Shown here one piece after another: positions 23,913-32,846 of a stretch of DNA of 64,000 bases. Each line of letters starts with the position of its first letter. Position 1 is the stretch's first letter. The notes beneath the pieces were generated by a model. The model worked only from the letters and a program-made list of their open reading frames with translations. It searched no databases and was not told the DNA's origin. This DNA is from SIG454 sp045578465 (GTDB lineage Bacteria; Bacillota; Clostridia; Monoglobales; Monoglobaceae), in assembly GCA_045578465.1 (NCBI GenBank), contig JAZNKJ010000039.1:1-64000 (forward strand), given 5' to 3'. The position numbers were made by a program, and so were the translations under genes.

Positions 23913-25673
23913 TTATTCTTCGTTCACTTTTTTGCGAAGCTTGATATGAACTTCACGAAGCTGAAGCTCTGTAACTTCATTTGGTGCGCCGAGCATAACA
24001 TCCTGAGCGTTGCTGTTCATTGGGAAAGCAATAACCTCACGGATATTTTCTTCGCCTGTTAAGAGCATAATCATTCTGTCAACACCCGGTGCCATACCTG
24101 CGTGTGGCGGAGCGCCGTACTTAAATGCGGTGTAGAGAGAAGTGAATTTATCCTTGATTGTTTCTTCGTCATAACCTGCAATCTCAAAGGCACGAATCAT
24201 AGTGCCTAAGTGGTGGTTACGAACTGCACCTGAGGAAAGCTCAACACCATCACAAACAATGTCATACTGATATGCCAAAATGTCGAGAGGGTTCATTGTA
24301 TTGAGTGCTTCAAGACCGCCCTGTGGCATTGAGAATGGGTTGTGAGTAAAGATAATTTCATTTGTCTTTTCGTCGCGCTCATACATTGGGAAATCAACAA
24401 TAAAGCACATACGGAAAACGCTGTCGTCAATAAGTTCAAGGCGTCTGCCAAGCTCTTCTCTGATTTGACCTGCAAGCTTTGGAGCAACCTTTTCGTTGTC
24501 TGCGATAAAGTATAAAACGCTTCCGGGTTTAACTTCACTGCGGGCTAAAAGTTCTGCTTTTTTATCCTCAGGAACGAATTTTGCAATAGGTCCTAAAAGG
24601 TTCATATCTTCGTCAACTTTGAAATATCCAAGACCCTTCATACCGATTGAGGTAGCATAGTCAAGCATCTTTTCAAAGAAGCCTTTTGACTTTGAAGCAC
24701 AGTCAGGAACATTGATTGCACGAACTGTCTTGCCCCTGAACGGAGCAAAGTCAGAATTTTCAAAAATATCGCTTACATCGATAATTTCAAGCGGGTTTCT
24801 AAGGTCAGGCTTATCGCTGCCGTATTTAAGCATTGCTTCTTTATAAGAAATTCTCGGGAAAGGAGTTATAACCTTTTTATCAGAGAACTTCGCAAAAGTT
24901 TCGGATAAAACTTCTTCTGCAACCTTTAAAACATCCTCCTGCTCAGCAAAGGACATTTCAAAGTCGAGCTGATAAAATTCGCCAGGAGAACGGTCAGCTC
25001 TTGCATCCTCGTCACGGAAACAAGGAGCAATCTGGAAATATTTATCAAAGCCTGAAACCATTAAAAGCTGTTTGAAAATCTGCGGTGCCTGAGGAAGAGC
25101 GTAGAACTTGCCTGGATGCTTACGGCTTGGGATAAGATAGTCTCTTGCGCCCTCAGGAGATGATGCAGAGAGAATAGGAGTCTGGATTTCCAAAAATCCC
25201 ATCTCTGTCATCTTTTTACGAAGGAAAGCGATAATCTCGCTTCTTAAAACGATATTGTTGTGGACCTTTTTATTTCTTAAATCAAGATAGCGGTATTTAA
25301 GACGGACATCCTCTTTGGTTTCAAGAGAGGACTGAGGCTCGAAAGGAAGAGGCTGTGCCTTTCCCAAAATCTCAATTGTCTTTGCGTCAACCTCAACAGT
25401 TCCTGTTGCGATTTTGTCGTTAATTGTGTCTTCGCTTCTTTTAACAACAGTTCCTGTAACAGTTATAGTTGATTCCTTGGTTACACCCAAAAGAAGACTG
25501 TCATCATAAGCGACAATCTGAACTATGCCATACTGGTCGCGAAGGTCAACAAACATAACCCCGCCGTGGTCTCTTATATTTTCAACCCAGCCTGCAACAC
25601 GGATTTCCTTGCCGATGTCGTTTTCGCTGACATTTCCGCAGGTATGAGTTCTGTATTTATTCTCGAAAAACAT
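23913..25673 (-). CDS. aspS: Aspartate--tRNA ligase
   Basis: A class II aminoacyl-tRNA synthetase charging tRNA-Asp in the cytoplasm. The 586 residues have an N-terminal OB-fold anticodon-binding domain (about 1-110), then class II motif 1 and motif 2 (FRDEDARADRSPGEFYQLD). The bacterial GAD insertion (about 290-420) and motif 3 (GMAPGVDRMIMLL) complete the bacterial-type architecture. Whether it also charges tRNA-Asn cannot be told from sequence alone. The ATG follows GGGACG at a normal distance and the gene has its own strong promoter at 25715-25743. No T-box-like leader is visible in the roughly 35 bases between promoter and start. Confidence 0.97.
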   Translation of the reverse strand: MFFENKYRTHTCGNVSENDIGKEIRVAGWVENIRDHGGVMFVDLRDQYGIVQIVAYDDSLLLGVTKESTITVTGTVVKRSEDTINDKIATGTVEVDAKTIEILGKAQPLPFEPQSSLETKEDVRLKYRYLDLRNKKVHNNIVLRSEIIAFLRKKMTEMGFLEIQTPILSASSPEGARDYLIPSRKHPGKFYALPQAPQIFKQLLMVSGFDKYFQIAPCFRDEDARADRSPGEFYQLDFEMSFAEQEDVLKVAEEVLSETFAKFSDKKVITPFPRISYKEAMLKYGSDKPDLRNPLEIIDVSDIFENSDFAPFRGKTVRAINVPDCASKSKGFFEKMLDYATSIGMKGLGYFKVDEDMNLLGPIAKFVPEDKKAELLARSEVKPGSVLYFIADNEKVAPKLAGQIREELGRRLELIDDSVFRMCFIVDFPMYERDEKTNEIIFTHNPFSMPQGGLEALNTMNPLDILAYQYDIVCDGVELSSGAVRNHHLGTMIRAFEIAGYDEETIKDKFTSLYTAFKYGAPPHAGMAPGVDRMIMLLTGEENIREVIAFPMNSNAQDVMLGAPNEVTELQLREVHIKLRKKVNEE

Positions 25674-25714
25674 ATCATTCGTCCCTTTCTTTTTGGGTAA
25701 ATTATATCCAATCT

Positions 25715-25743
25715 ATTATAAACAATTATTTCCTTTTTGTCAA
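25715..25743 (-). promoter_or_regulatory. Sigma-A promoter of aspS
   Basis: On the - strand, a perfect TTGACA (25738-25743) and a perfect TATAAT (25715-25720) are separated by exactly 17 bases. The expected start lies about 35 bases before the aspS ATG. Confidence 0.93.
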
Positions 25744-25754
25744 GACAAATACAT

Positions 25755-25784
25755 ATAAAAGAGGGCTTTTAAATATCAAAGCCC
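25755..25784 (-). terminator. Weak terminator at the end of the his operon
   Basis: On the - strand, GGGCTTT (25778-25784) pairs with AAAGCCC (25763-25769), followed by a T-rich stretch. The stop codon of the PHP gene lies inside the loop. The 7-bp stem is modest, so some readthrough is possible. Confidence 0.55.
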
Positions 25785-26539
25785 ATATCCTTTATATATT
25801 CTTCCCATTTAGAAAATTCGTAAGCCAGAGTGTCTTTATTGTGGCTGTCACTGTTCAGTATTACCCGTCCGCCTTTTTTCTTGATATATTCAAGGATTTT
25901 CGCCGAAGGGTAAGGGGCAGTGCGATAGCCTCTTGAAATTGCCCCTGTGTTAACCTCAAAGGGAACATTGTGTTTTATGAGAGCGTCCACTGCGCTTTTA
26001 TAAGCCTTTATATATCGGGGATGGTTTTCGTCAAAAAGCTCCCCGTTTTCGTTGAATTTTGCAATAAGGTCAAAATGCCCGATAATGTCTGCCTTGGTTT
26101 TGTTTATAACATCGGCAACATTCTTATAATACTCTTCGCAAAGGGCGTAAATATCTCCCCCGAAAAGGCGGTCTCTTGCATCCTCTAAAATATGAGGTTT
26201 TGCATCAACGGGGATATACTCGCCGTCTTTTAAAACATAATGGACAGAGCCTATGAGATAGTCAAACTCGTCAGTTGGCATCTTGGAAAAATAGTCCATT
26301 TCCACCCCGCAAAGAATATTGATTTTATTCTTATATTTTTCCCTAAGAGCTAAAATTTCATTTATATAATCTGAAACTTTCTCCTTTTCTATGCAGTAGT
26401 CCTCTTCGGTGGGCATATAGGAGTGGGCTGAAAAGCCTAAAACCAACAGGCCCTTATCTATTGCGGAGAGAACCATTTCCTCGGGAGTGTTTTTTCCGTC
26501 ACAATAGAGAGTGTGAGTGTGAAAATCCGCTCTTATCAT
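25769..26539 (-). CDS. PHP-family histidinol-phosphatase
   Basis: The 256-residue PHP-domain phosphohydrolase starts with MIRADFHTHT (metal ligands His7 and His9). It has further PHP motifs: FSAHSYMP, CGVEMDY, GSVHYV, GHFDLI and NSDSHN. PHP proteins of this size in his operons supply the histidinol-phosphate phosphatase step (HisJ/HisK type), which the monofunctional hisB upstream lacks. That completes the pathway here (inference from context). It is the last gene of the operon and overlaps hisIE by four bases (ATGA). Confidence 0.88.
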   Translation of the reverse strand: MIRADFHTHTLYCDGKNTPEEMVLSAIDKGLLVLGFSAHSYMPTEEDYCIEKEKVSDYINEILALREKYKNKINILCGVEMDYFSKMPTDEFDYLIGSVHYVLKDGEYIPVDAKPHILEDARDRLFGGDIYALCEEYYKNVADVINKTKADIIGHFDLIAKFNENGELFDENHPRYIKAYKSAVDALIKHNVPFEVNTGAISRGYRTAPYPSAKILEYIKKKGGRVILNSDSHNKDTLAYEFSKWEEYIKDMGFDI

Positions 26540-27186
26540 TTCGTCATCTTCTCCTGCTTGATTTTTTTATCAATAACATGGCGGGATGCAAGCTCGCGGT
26601 GGATGTCTTCAAGAGAAATGCCCATTTCAATCATCAAAACCATAATGTGATAGCAAAGGTCGGCGATTTCATAAATGGTTTCTTTCTTATCATTATCCTT
26701 TGCGGCAATAATAACCTCTGTTGACTCTTCCCCGACTTTTTTGAGGATTTTGTCAATGCCCTTTTCGAAAAGGTAGGTGGTGTATGACCCCTCTTTTTTG
26801 TCGGTCTTTCTGCCCTCTATAAGCGTCATTAAGCTTTCGAGAGAAAATTCGGAAAGCTCCTCGCTCTCCCAGAGGGGAGAGGTAAAGCAGGAATCTGTTC
26901 CCTTATGACAAGCAGGGCCGTCTTTCTCTACCATAACAACGAGGGCGTCATTATCACAATCAGCGGTTATTGAAACAATATGCTGATAATTTCCGCTTGT
27001 TTCGCCCTTACGCCAAAGCTCATTTCTTGAACGGCTCCAGAAACAGGTTTTTCCCTCTTTCATAGAGATTTCAAGGCTTTCGCGGTTCATATATGCAAGA
27101 GTCAAAACCTTTTTTGAAATGCTGTCAACAACGATTGCAGGAATAAGTCCCTTATCGTCAAATTTAAGATTATCTATGTTTATCAT
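26536..27186 (-). CDS. hisIE: Bifunctional phosphoribosyl-AMP cyclohydrolase / phosphoribosyl-ATP pyrophosphatase
   Basis: This fusion carries out steps 2 and 3 of histidine synthesis. The N-terminal HisI domain (about 1-115) has AYMNRESLE, FWSRSRNELWRKGETSGN and the metal-binding stretch DCDNDA with ACHKG. The C-terminal HisE domain (about 120-216) has KKVGEESTEVIIAAK and EIADLCYHIMVLM. The 216-residue length is normal for the fusion. It overlaps the PHP phosphatase gene and lies 12 bases after hisF; the ribosome binding site is AAGGAG. Confidence 0.97.
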   Translation of the reverse strand: MINIDNLKFDDKGLIPAIVVDSISKKVLTLAYMNRESLEISMKEGKTCFWSRSRNELWRKGETSGNYQHIVSITADCDNDALVVMVEKDGPACHKGTDSCFTSPLWESEELSEFSLESLMTLIEGRKTDKKEGSYTTYLFEKGIDKILKKVGEESTEVIIAAKDNDKKETIYEIADLCYHIMVLMIEMGISLEDIHRELASRHVIDKKIKQEKMTK

Positions 27187-27198
27187 AATAATTCTCCT

Positions 27199-27957
27199 TT
27201 AAATTCTTACTGGGATATTTTCTTTTTTAAGAGCTTCTTTAAGGTCAGGAATTTTAACCTCGCCGAAGTGGAAAATTGACGCAGCAAGTCCTGCATCAAC
27301 CTTTGGAAGAGTTTTGAAAAGGGTTGTGAAATCCTCTATGCACCCAGCTCCCCCTGATGCAATAACAGGAACATTAACTGCATCGGAAACTGCTTCAAGC
27401 ATTTCAAGGTCAAAGCCACCCTTTACGCCGTCTGTGTCGATTGAGTTTAAAACAACCTCTCCTGCCCCAAGGTCAACGCAGTGTTTAATCCAGCTTATTG
27501 CTTCCATTCCTGTATTTTCCCGTCCGCCTTTGGAAAAGACCCTGAAAACCCCGTCAACACGCTTTACATCCGCCGAAATAACAACGCATTGGTCTCCATA
27601 AAGCTTTGCCGCCTCGGAGATTAAATTCGGGTTTTTAATTGCCCCTGAATTTACGCTGACTTTATCCGCTCCGCACTTTAAAACTCTGTCAAAATCGGAA
27701 ACGGTGTTAATTCCGCCCCCAACGGTTAAGGGGATAAAAATAGTTTTCGCAACTTCGGTTAAGATGTCGGTAAATAATTTTCTTCCTTCTGCTGAGGCTG
27801 TTATGTCATAGAAAACAAGTTCGTCTGCCCCATTGTCGCTGTAAAATTTTGCAAGCTCAACGGGAGAGGACACATCGGATAAACCCAGAAAGTTTACTCC
27901 TTTAACAACTCTGCCGTCTTTAACATCAAGGCAGGGGATAATTCTCTTTGTAATCAT
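27199..27957 (-). CDS. hisF: Imidazole glycerol phosphate synthase, cyclase subunit
   Basis: HisF uses ammonia delivered by HisH to convert PRFAR into imidazole glycerol phosphate and AICAR. The 252-residue TIM barrel has catalytic Asp11 (IIPCLDVKDGRVVKG) and Asp130 (VVISADVKR), plus two phosphate-binding GG loops (TVGGGI and ASGGAG). Length is typical. Its start overlaps the end of hisA by four bases, consistent with coupled translation. The partner HisH is encoded two genes upstream in the same operon. Confidence 0.98.
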   Translation of the reverse strand: MITKRIIPCLDVKDGRVVKGVNFLGLSDVSSPVELAKFYSDNGADELVFYDITASAEGRKLFTDILTEVAKTIFIPLTVGGGINTVSDFDRVLKCGADKVSVNSGAIKNPNLISEAAKLYGDQCVVISADVKRVDGVFRVFSKGGRENTGMEAISWIKHCVDLGAGEVVLNSIDTDGVKGGFDLEMLEAVSDAVNVPVIASGGAGCIEDFTTLFKTLPKVDAGLAASIFHFGEVKIPDLKEALKKENIPVRI

Positions 27958-28667
27958 TTTGTCACCTCAATTGCATCTTTAATCTTTATTGCGCCTGTGT
28001 AATAAGCCTTACCAATAATTGCGCCGTAAATCCCAAGTCCGTTAAGTTTTATGATGTCATCAAGAGAGGAAACTCCCCCTGATGCGATAATATCCATATC
28101 AAATTTTTCTGATAATTCCTTATATAGTTGGTGGTTAGTCCCCTGCATCGCGCCGTCCTTTGAAATGTCGGTGCAGATTATGGTCTTAACCCCTATATTT
28201 TGCATTTTCTCGCAGAAAGAGAAACAGTCATAGGCTGACTTCTCTGTCCAGCCTTTGATGGCAACATAGCCGTCTTTAATATCAATTCCAACTGCGATTT
28301 TATCGCCGTATTTTTTAACGGCTTCTTTTAAAAATTCTTCATCGGAAACTGCGGCAGTGCCTAAAATAACACGCCCTGCACCGATAGAAATGTATTTATC
28401 GATAACTTCCATAGAGCGGATACCTCCGCCGATTTCGGCAAAGAGACCTGACTCGTCAATGATTTTTTTAACTGCACTAAGGTTTGGGGTCTCTCCGCTT
28501 TTTGCCCCTTCAAGGTCAACAATGTGAATATAGCTTGCCCCCTGATTTTTAAAATCAAGAGCGATTTCCCAAGGTGTGTCGCTATATATTGTCATCTGGT
28601 TATAGTCGCCTTTAAAAAGCCTTACTGCCTTATGGTCAAATAGGTCAATGGCAGGAAAAATATTCAT
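27954..28667 (-). CDS. hisA: ProFAR isomerase
   Basis: HisA isomerises ProFAR to PRFAR, step 4 of the pathway. The 237-residue TIM barrel shows the paired catalytic Asp8 (FPAIDLFDHKAVRL) and Asp129 (IAVGIDIKDG), with phosphate-binding IGGGIR and ASGGVSS loops. Length is normal for a monofunctional HisA. It follows hisH by three bases and overlaps hisF by four. The symmetry of the half barrels with HisF is evident. Confidence 0.98.
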   Translation of the reverse strand: MNIFPAIDLFDHKAVRLFKGDYNQMTIYSDTPWEIALDFKNQGASYIHIVDLEGAKSGETPNLSAVKKIIDESGLFAEIGGGIRSMEVIDKYISIGAGRVILGTAAVSDEEFLKEAVKKYGDKIAVGIDIKDGYVAIKGWTEKSAYDCFSFCEKMQNIGVKTIICTDISKDGAMQGTNHQLYKELSEKFDMDIIASGGVSSLDDIIKLNGLGIYGAIIGKAYYTGAIKIKDAIEVTK

Positions 28668-28670
28668 AGT

Positions 28671-29285
28671 TTAGTCCTCACTTTCGCAAAATGCCCGAAG
28701 AATATTAAGTCCAACTTCCCCGCTCTTTTCGGGGTGGAACTGACAGCCGTATATGTTCCCTTTTGCAACTGCGGCGGTAAGAGGTGCGCCGTATTCGGAG
28801 GTTGCAACTGTATTTTCCTCGCAGTTTGCTCCATAGAAAGAATGAACAAAATATACGAAGTCTCCGTCTTTTATGTATTTAAAAAGCGGGCAATCTTTCT
28901 TTATATTAAGGGCGTTCCAGCCGATATGGGGAATTTTATAGTCGCTTGGGATAACCTCTCCGATTGAACGGATTTCCCCTGGGATAAGGCCTAAACCCTT
29001 GTGCTCGCCATATTCAAAGCTCTTGTCAAAAAGGAGTTGCATTCCAAGACAGATGCCAAGGAGGGGCTTGCCGCCCGTTGCTTCCTCAATAACCAAATCA
29101 AAAAGACCGCTTTCCCGAAGTTTTCTTGCGGCGTCTTCAAATGCACCAACGCCCGGGAGAATGATTTTGTCTGCTTTTTTGATTTCCTCGATGTCTCCCG
29201 TTACCATTGTCTCCTGACCGATTTTGTCAAAAGAGCTTTTAAGGGAGAATAAGTTGCCTACCCCGTAGTCAATAATCGCTATCAT
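28671..29285 (-). CDS. hisH: Imidazole glycerol phosphate synthase, glutamine amidotransferase subunit
   Basis: HisH hydrolyses glutamine and channels ammonia to HisF. The 204 residues have the class I amidotransferase triad: Cys79 in GICLGMQLLF, and His184 and Glu186 in CQFHPEKSG. DYGVGNL at the N-terminus and PGVGAFEDA are family marks. It begins directly after the hisB stop with a ribosome binding site (GGAGTG) inside hisB. Confidence 0.97.
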   Translation of the reverse strand: MIAIIDYGVGNLFSLKSSFDKIGQETMVTGDIEEIKKADKIILPGVGAFEDAARKLRESGLFDLVIEEATGGKPLLGICLGMQLLFDKSFEYGEHKGLGLIPGEIRSIGEVIPSDYKIPHIGWNALNIKKDCPLFKYIKDGDFVYFVHSFYGANCEENTVATSEYGAPLTAAVAKGNIYGCQFHPEKSGEVGLNILRAFCESED

Positions 29286-29873
29286 TTAAAGCACTCCTTT
29301 GGTGGATGGAATTTCGTCTGCAAAGCCAGAATCGATTGCGACAGCATCTTTAAGGCTTCTTGCAACAGACTTAAATGCCCCCTCGATAATGTGGTGAGAG
29401 TTTTTGCCGTCAAGCTGTTTTATGTGGAGAGTAAGATTTGCGCATCTTGTGAATGCCAGGAAAAACTCCTCGCAAAGCTCTGTGTCAAAATCCCCAACCT
29501 TAGGAGATGGAATATCAAGGTTATAGGAGAGGTAGCCTCTGCCTGATAAATCAACAGCAGAAAGGATTAAGGCCTCATCCATAGGAAGAATGGTGCTTCC
29601 GTAGCGGGTAATTCCCTTTTTGTCCCCCAACGCTTTTTCAAAAGCCTGACCTAAGCAGATGCCGATATCCTCAACTGTGTGGTGATAATCAACAAAAGTA
29701 TCTCCTTTGCAGGAAACAGTAAGGTCGAATTTGCCGTGCTTTGCAAAAAGAGTAAGCATGTGGTCTAAAAAACCGCATCCAGAATCAATTTTTGCTTCGC
29801 CCTTTCCATCGAGATTGAGCATAAGGGAAATATCAGTTTCGTTTGTTTTCCTTGTTAGACTTGCGTTTCTCAT
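29286..29873 (-). CDS. hisB: Imidazoleglycerol-phosphate dehydratase
   Basis: HisB removes water from imidazole glycerol phosphate (step 6). This is the monofunctional 195-residue form with the two metal-binding His-rich motifs DYHHTVEDIGICLG and HHIIEGAFK, and FLDHMLTLFAKHG. It lacks the phosphatase domain of enterobacterial HisB, so histinol-phosphate hydrolysis must come from another gene, probably the PHP gene at the operon end. It lies immediately between hisC and hisH with no spacer. Confidence 0.97.
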   Translation of the reverse strand: MRNASLTRKTNETDISLMLNLDGKGEAKIDSGCGFLDHMLTLFAKHGKFDLTVSCKGDTFVDYHHTVEDIGICLGQAFEKALGDKKGITRYGSTILPMDEALILSAVDLSGRGYLSYNLDIPSPKVGDFDTELCEEFFLAFTRCANLTLHIKQLDGKNSHHIIEGAFKSVARSLKDAVAIDSGFADEIPSTKGVL

Positions 29874-30935
29874 TTAATTTTCCTCCAATATTGTTTTTAA
29901 AGCAGAGATTAAAGCTTTCATCTGCTTTTTCGTGCCGATTGTTATGCGGTTATAGTCCTTGATTTTCTCCGCAGAAAAATGTCTGACTAAAATTCCTGCC
30001 TCTTTAAGCTTTTTATAAATTTCCTCGCCGTCCATATCTTTATGCTTTGCAAAGATGAAATTTGCACTGGACGGAGTAAGAGTAAAGCCAAGGTTTATAA
30101 GAGCCTCTTTTGTAAATTCTCTTGTTTTTATAATTTCCTGACAGTTTTTAATTGTGCGGTCATTGTCCTCTAAAATTCCAATCCCCGCCGCCATTGTCAT
30201 CTTGTTGATGTTATAGGGATTAGTGGAATATTTAATGGTGTTAAGGTCATTTATAAGCTCTTTTTGCGCTACACCAAAGCCAAGTCTTGCCCCTGCCATT
30301 GAGCGGGACTTTGAAAAGGTCTGAGTAACCAAAAGGTTATCGTATTTGGGAACAAGAGAAACTGCGCTCTCTCCGCCGAAATCTATGTACGCCTCGTCAA
30401 TAACTACGATATTATCAGGGTTGCTTTTTAAAATCTTCTCAATCTCCGAACGAGGAAGGCAAATTCCCGTCGGAGCATTGGGGTTTGCAATAAAGATAGT
30501 TTTATTTTGCCCCATAAATGCCTCTGTGTCAATAGTGAAATCCTCTTTAAGCGGAATTTCTTCATAAGGGACATTATTAAGCTCTGCGAAAACTGAGTAG
30601 AAACCATAGGTTATGTCGGGGAAAACCGCAGGGGTTTTCTCATCGCAAAATGCCATAAAAGCAAAGTTTAAAATCTCGTCCGAGCCGTTTGTCATAAGAA
30701 TTTCCTCAGGGGAAACTCCCAAGATTTCCGCCATTTTAAGATTTAAGGCAGAACAAGTGGGGTCGGGGTAAAGATTTAAAAGCTTTGATGCTTTGCTTGC
30801 TCCCTTTATCGCTTTTTTCGAGGGAGGATAAGGGGACTCGTTTGTGTTAAGCTTAATATATTTAAAATCCTTTGGCTGTTCCCCAGGGGTATAGGGAGTT
30901 AAGTTTTTATATTTATTACTGAAAAATCTGCTCAT
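29874..30935 (-). CDS. hisC: Histidinol-phosphate aminotransferase
   Basis: HisC is a fold-type I PLP aminotransferase acting at step 7. The 353 residues show LNTNESPYPPS near the N-terminus, NPNAPTG, the VIDEAYIDF loop, and the PLP lysine Lys209 in TFSKSRSMAGARLGF. Length fits HisC rather than other aminotransferases, and the his operon context settles the substrate. It ends immediately before hisB and lies two bases after hisD. Confidence 0.96.
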   Translation of the reverse strand: MSRFFSNKYKNLTPYTPGEQPKDFKYIKLNTNESPYPPSKKAIKGASKASKLLNLYPDPTCSALNLKMAEILGVSPEEILMTNGSDEILNFAFMAFCDEKTPAVFPDITYGFYSVFAELNNVPYEEIPLKEDFTIDTEAFMGQNKTIFIANPNAPTGICLPRSEIEKILKSNPDNIVVIDEAYIDFGGESAVSLVPKYDNLLVTQTFSKSRSMAGARLGFGVAQKELINDLNTIKYSTNPYNINKMTMAAGIGILEDNDRTIKNCQEIIKTREFTKEALINLGFTLTPSSANFIFAKHKDMDGEEIYKKLKEAGILVRHFSAEKIKDYNRITIGTKKQMKALISALKTILEEN

Positions 30936-30937
30936 TT

Positions 30938-32212
30938 TTATTCCTCAATTCGTATAACGGCGCTTTTTGCGTGAGCCGTAAGCCCCTCTTTGTTTGCAAA
31001 GAACTCAACATCTCTTGCAATACCTGAAAGCGCCTCTTTTGTGTAGTAGGTATACTGGGTTTTCTTAACAAAATCGTCAACGGAAAGAGGAGAAGAAAAT
31101 TTCGCCGTTCCGCTGGTTGGAAGAGTGTGGTTTGGCCCTGCCATATAGTCGCCGAGAGCCTCAGGGCAATTTCTTCCCATAAAGATTGAGCCTGCGTGAC
31201 GGATTTTGTCAAGGTAGTCAAAAGGATTGTCAAGGCAAAGCTCTAAGTGTTCAGGAGCGATTTCGTTTGAAATATCAATAACTGTCATAATGTCATCTGC
31301 AACGATTATTTTGCCGTTTTCGTCAATGGATTCTCTTGCGATTTCCGCTCTTAAAAGAAGAGGAATTTGCTTTTCAATTTCCTCTGAAACTGCTTTTGCA
31401 AGGCCCATTGAGTCTGTAACCAAAACAGCGCTTGCAAGCTTATCGTGTTCCGCCTGAGATAAAAGGTCCGCTGCTATGTGGGCTGGGTTTGACTTTCCGT
31501 CAGATACGATTAAAATCTCGCTTGGCCCTGCGATCATATCAATTGAAACAGCTCCGAAAACCTGTTTTTTCGCCTCAGCAACAAAGGCGTTTCCAGGTCC
31601 GACGATTTTGTCAACCTTTGGGATTGACTCTGTTCCGTATGCAAGAGCCGCAACAGCCTGCGCACCGCCCACTTTAAAGATTTTGTCAACTCCGCCGATA
31701 TAAGCCGCAGCTAAGATAACGGGGTTAACCTTTCCATCCTTGTTCGGAGGGGTAACCATAACGATTTCCCCAACCCCTGCGATTTTTGCAGGAACGCTGT
31801 CCATTAAAACAGTGGAAGGATATGCAGCTGTTCCCCCCGGAACATAAAGACCTGCACGGTCAACGGGAGTGATTTTCTGTCCCATTATAACGCCGTTTTC
31901 TTCTTTTATTATAAAGCCGTCTCGCTTTTGCTTCTCGTGAAATTTACGAATGTTCGCCTCAGCTTTTTTGAGTATCTCTAAGAATTTTGGCTCAACAAGA
32001 GAGAGGGCCTCTTCGATTTCCTCTTTTGAAACGAGAAGAGAGGAAAGCTTTGCTCCGTCAAACTTCTCGCAGTATTTATAAAGAGCGCTGTCCCCGTTTT
32101 TCTGAACATCATAAATAATGTCAGCCACAATCCCCGAGACATCGGTTTTTGGCTCAACTCTTGCGAAAATTTCTTCGTTTTTAACTTCGCCGTATTTAAG
32201 TATCTTAATCAT
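30938..32212 (-). CDS. hisD: Histidinol dehydrogenase
   Basis: HisD catalyses the last two NAD-dependent oxidations of histidinol to histidine. The 424 residues show family motifs GLYVPGGTAAYPS, KIVGPGNAFVAEAK and SIDMIAGPSEIL. The zinc/catalytic region LSQAEHD (Gln253, His256) and GPNHTLPTSG follow. Length is standard. Its start overlaps hisG by eight bases, so the two are coupled. Confidence 0.97.
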   Translation of the reverse strand: MIKILKYGEVKNEEIFARVEPKTDVSGIVADIIYDVQKNGDSALYKYCEKFDGAKLSSLLVSKEEIEEALSLVEPKFLEILKKAEANIRKFHEKQKRDGFIIKEENGVIMGQKITPVDRAGLYVPGGTAAYPSTVLMDSVPAKIAGVGEIVMVTPPNKDGKVNPVILAAAYIGGVDKIFKVGGAQAVAALAYGTESIPKVDKIVGPGNAFVAEAKKQVFGAVSIDMIAGPSEILIVSDGKSNPAHIAADLLSQAEHDKLASAVLVTDSMGLAKAVSEEIEKQIPLLLRAEIARESIDENGKIIVADDIMTVIDISNEIAPEHLELCLDNPFDYLDKIRHAGSIFMGRNCPEALGDYMAGPNHTLPTSGTAKFSSPLSVDDFVKKTQYTYYTKEALSGIARDVEFFANKEGLTAHAKSAVIRIEE

Positions 32213-32846
32213 TTTTTGCCTCCACTAAAACTGATAGCTTTTTTGCAATTTCTTCAATCTGCTCATTTTTGAATTTAAAGCTTGCCTTGTTTGAAATAAG
32301 TCTTGCGCTGATTGGAACAATGGTTTCCCGAACGGTAAGATTGTTTTCTTTAAGGGTTGTTCCTGTTTCAACAATATCCACTATAACATCGGAAAGTCCA
32401 AGGATTGGAGCAATCTCAATTGAGCCGTTAAGGTGGATAATATCAATGTCGCGTCCAAGAGATGCGTAATAGTTTTTCGCAATATTTGTAAACTTTGTTG
32501 CAACACGGAGAGTTCTTTGAGGGTTGTCGCGAAAGTCCGCCTTTCCTGCAACTGCCATACGGCATTTTCCGAGGTTTAAATCGAGGAGTTCATAAATGTC
32601 AGGCTCATATTCAAGAAGGATATCTTTTCCTGCAACCCCGATGTCAGCAGCGCCACGCTCTACATAAATTGCAACATCCGAGGGTTTAACCCAGAAATAG
32701 CGAAGAGAGAGCTCCTCATTTTCAAAAATAAGCTTTCTGTTATTTTCCTTTATAGAGGGGCAGGGGAAACCTGCTTTTTCAAACATATCATAAACCTTTT
32801 CCCCAAGCCTGCCTTTGGGAAGGGCAATATTAAGCATTGTTTTCAA
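32205..32846 (-). CDS. hisG: ATP phosphoribosyltransferase, short catalytic subunit
   Basis: HisG condenses ATP and PRPP, the first and committed step. This is the short form (213 residues), which lacks the C-terminal regulatory domain and needs HisZ, encoded directly upstream with a 17-base overlap. Visible marks are ALPKGRLGE near the N-terminus, ADIGVAGKD, and the PRPP-binding stretch IVDIVETGTTLKENN. The presence of the HisZ partner matches the hetero-octameric enzyme. Confidence 0.97.
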   Translation of the reverse strand: MKTMLNIALPKGRLGEKVYDMFEKAGFPCPSIKENNRKLIFENEELSLRYFWVKPSDVAIYVERGAADIGVAGKDILLEYEPDIYELLDLNLGKCRMAVAGKADFRDNPQRTLRVATKFTNIAKNYYASLGRDIDIIHLNGSIEIAPILGLSDVIVDIVETGTTLKENNLTVRETIVPISARLISNKASFKFKNEQIEEIAKKLSVLVEAKND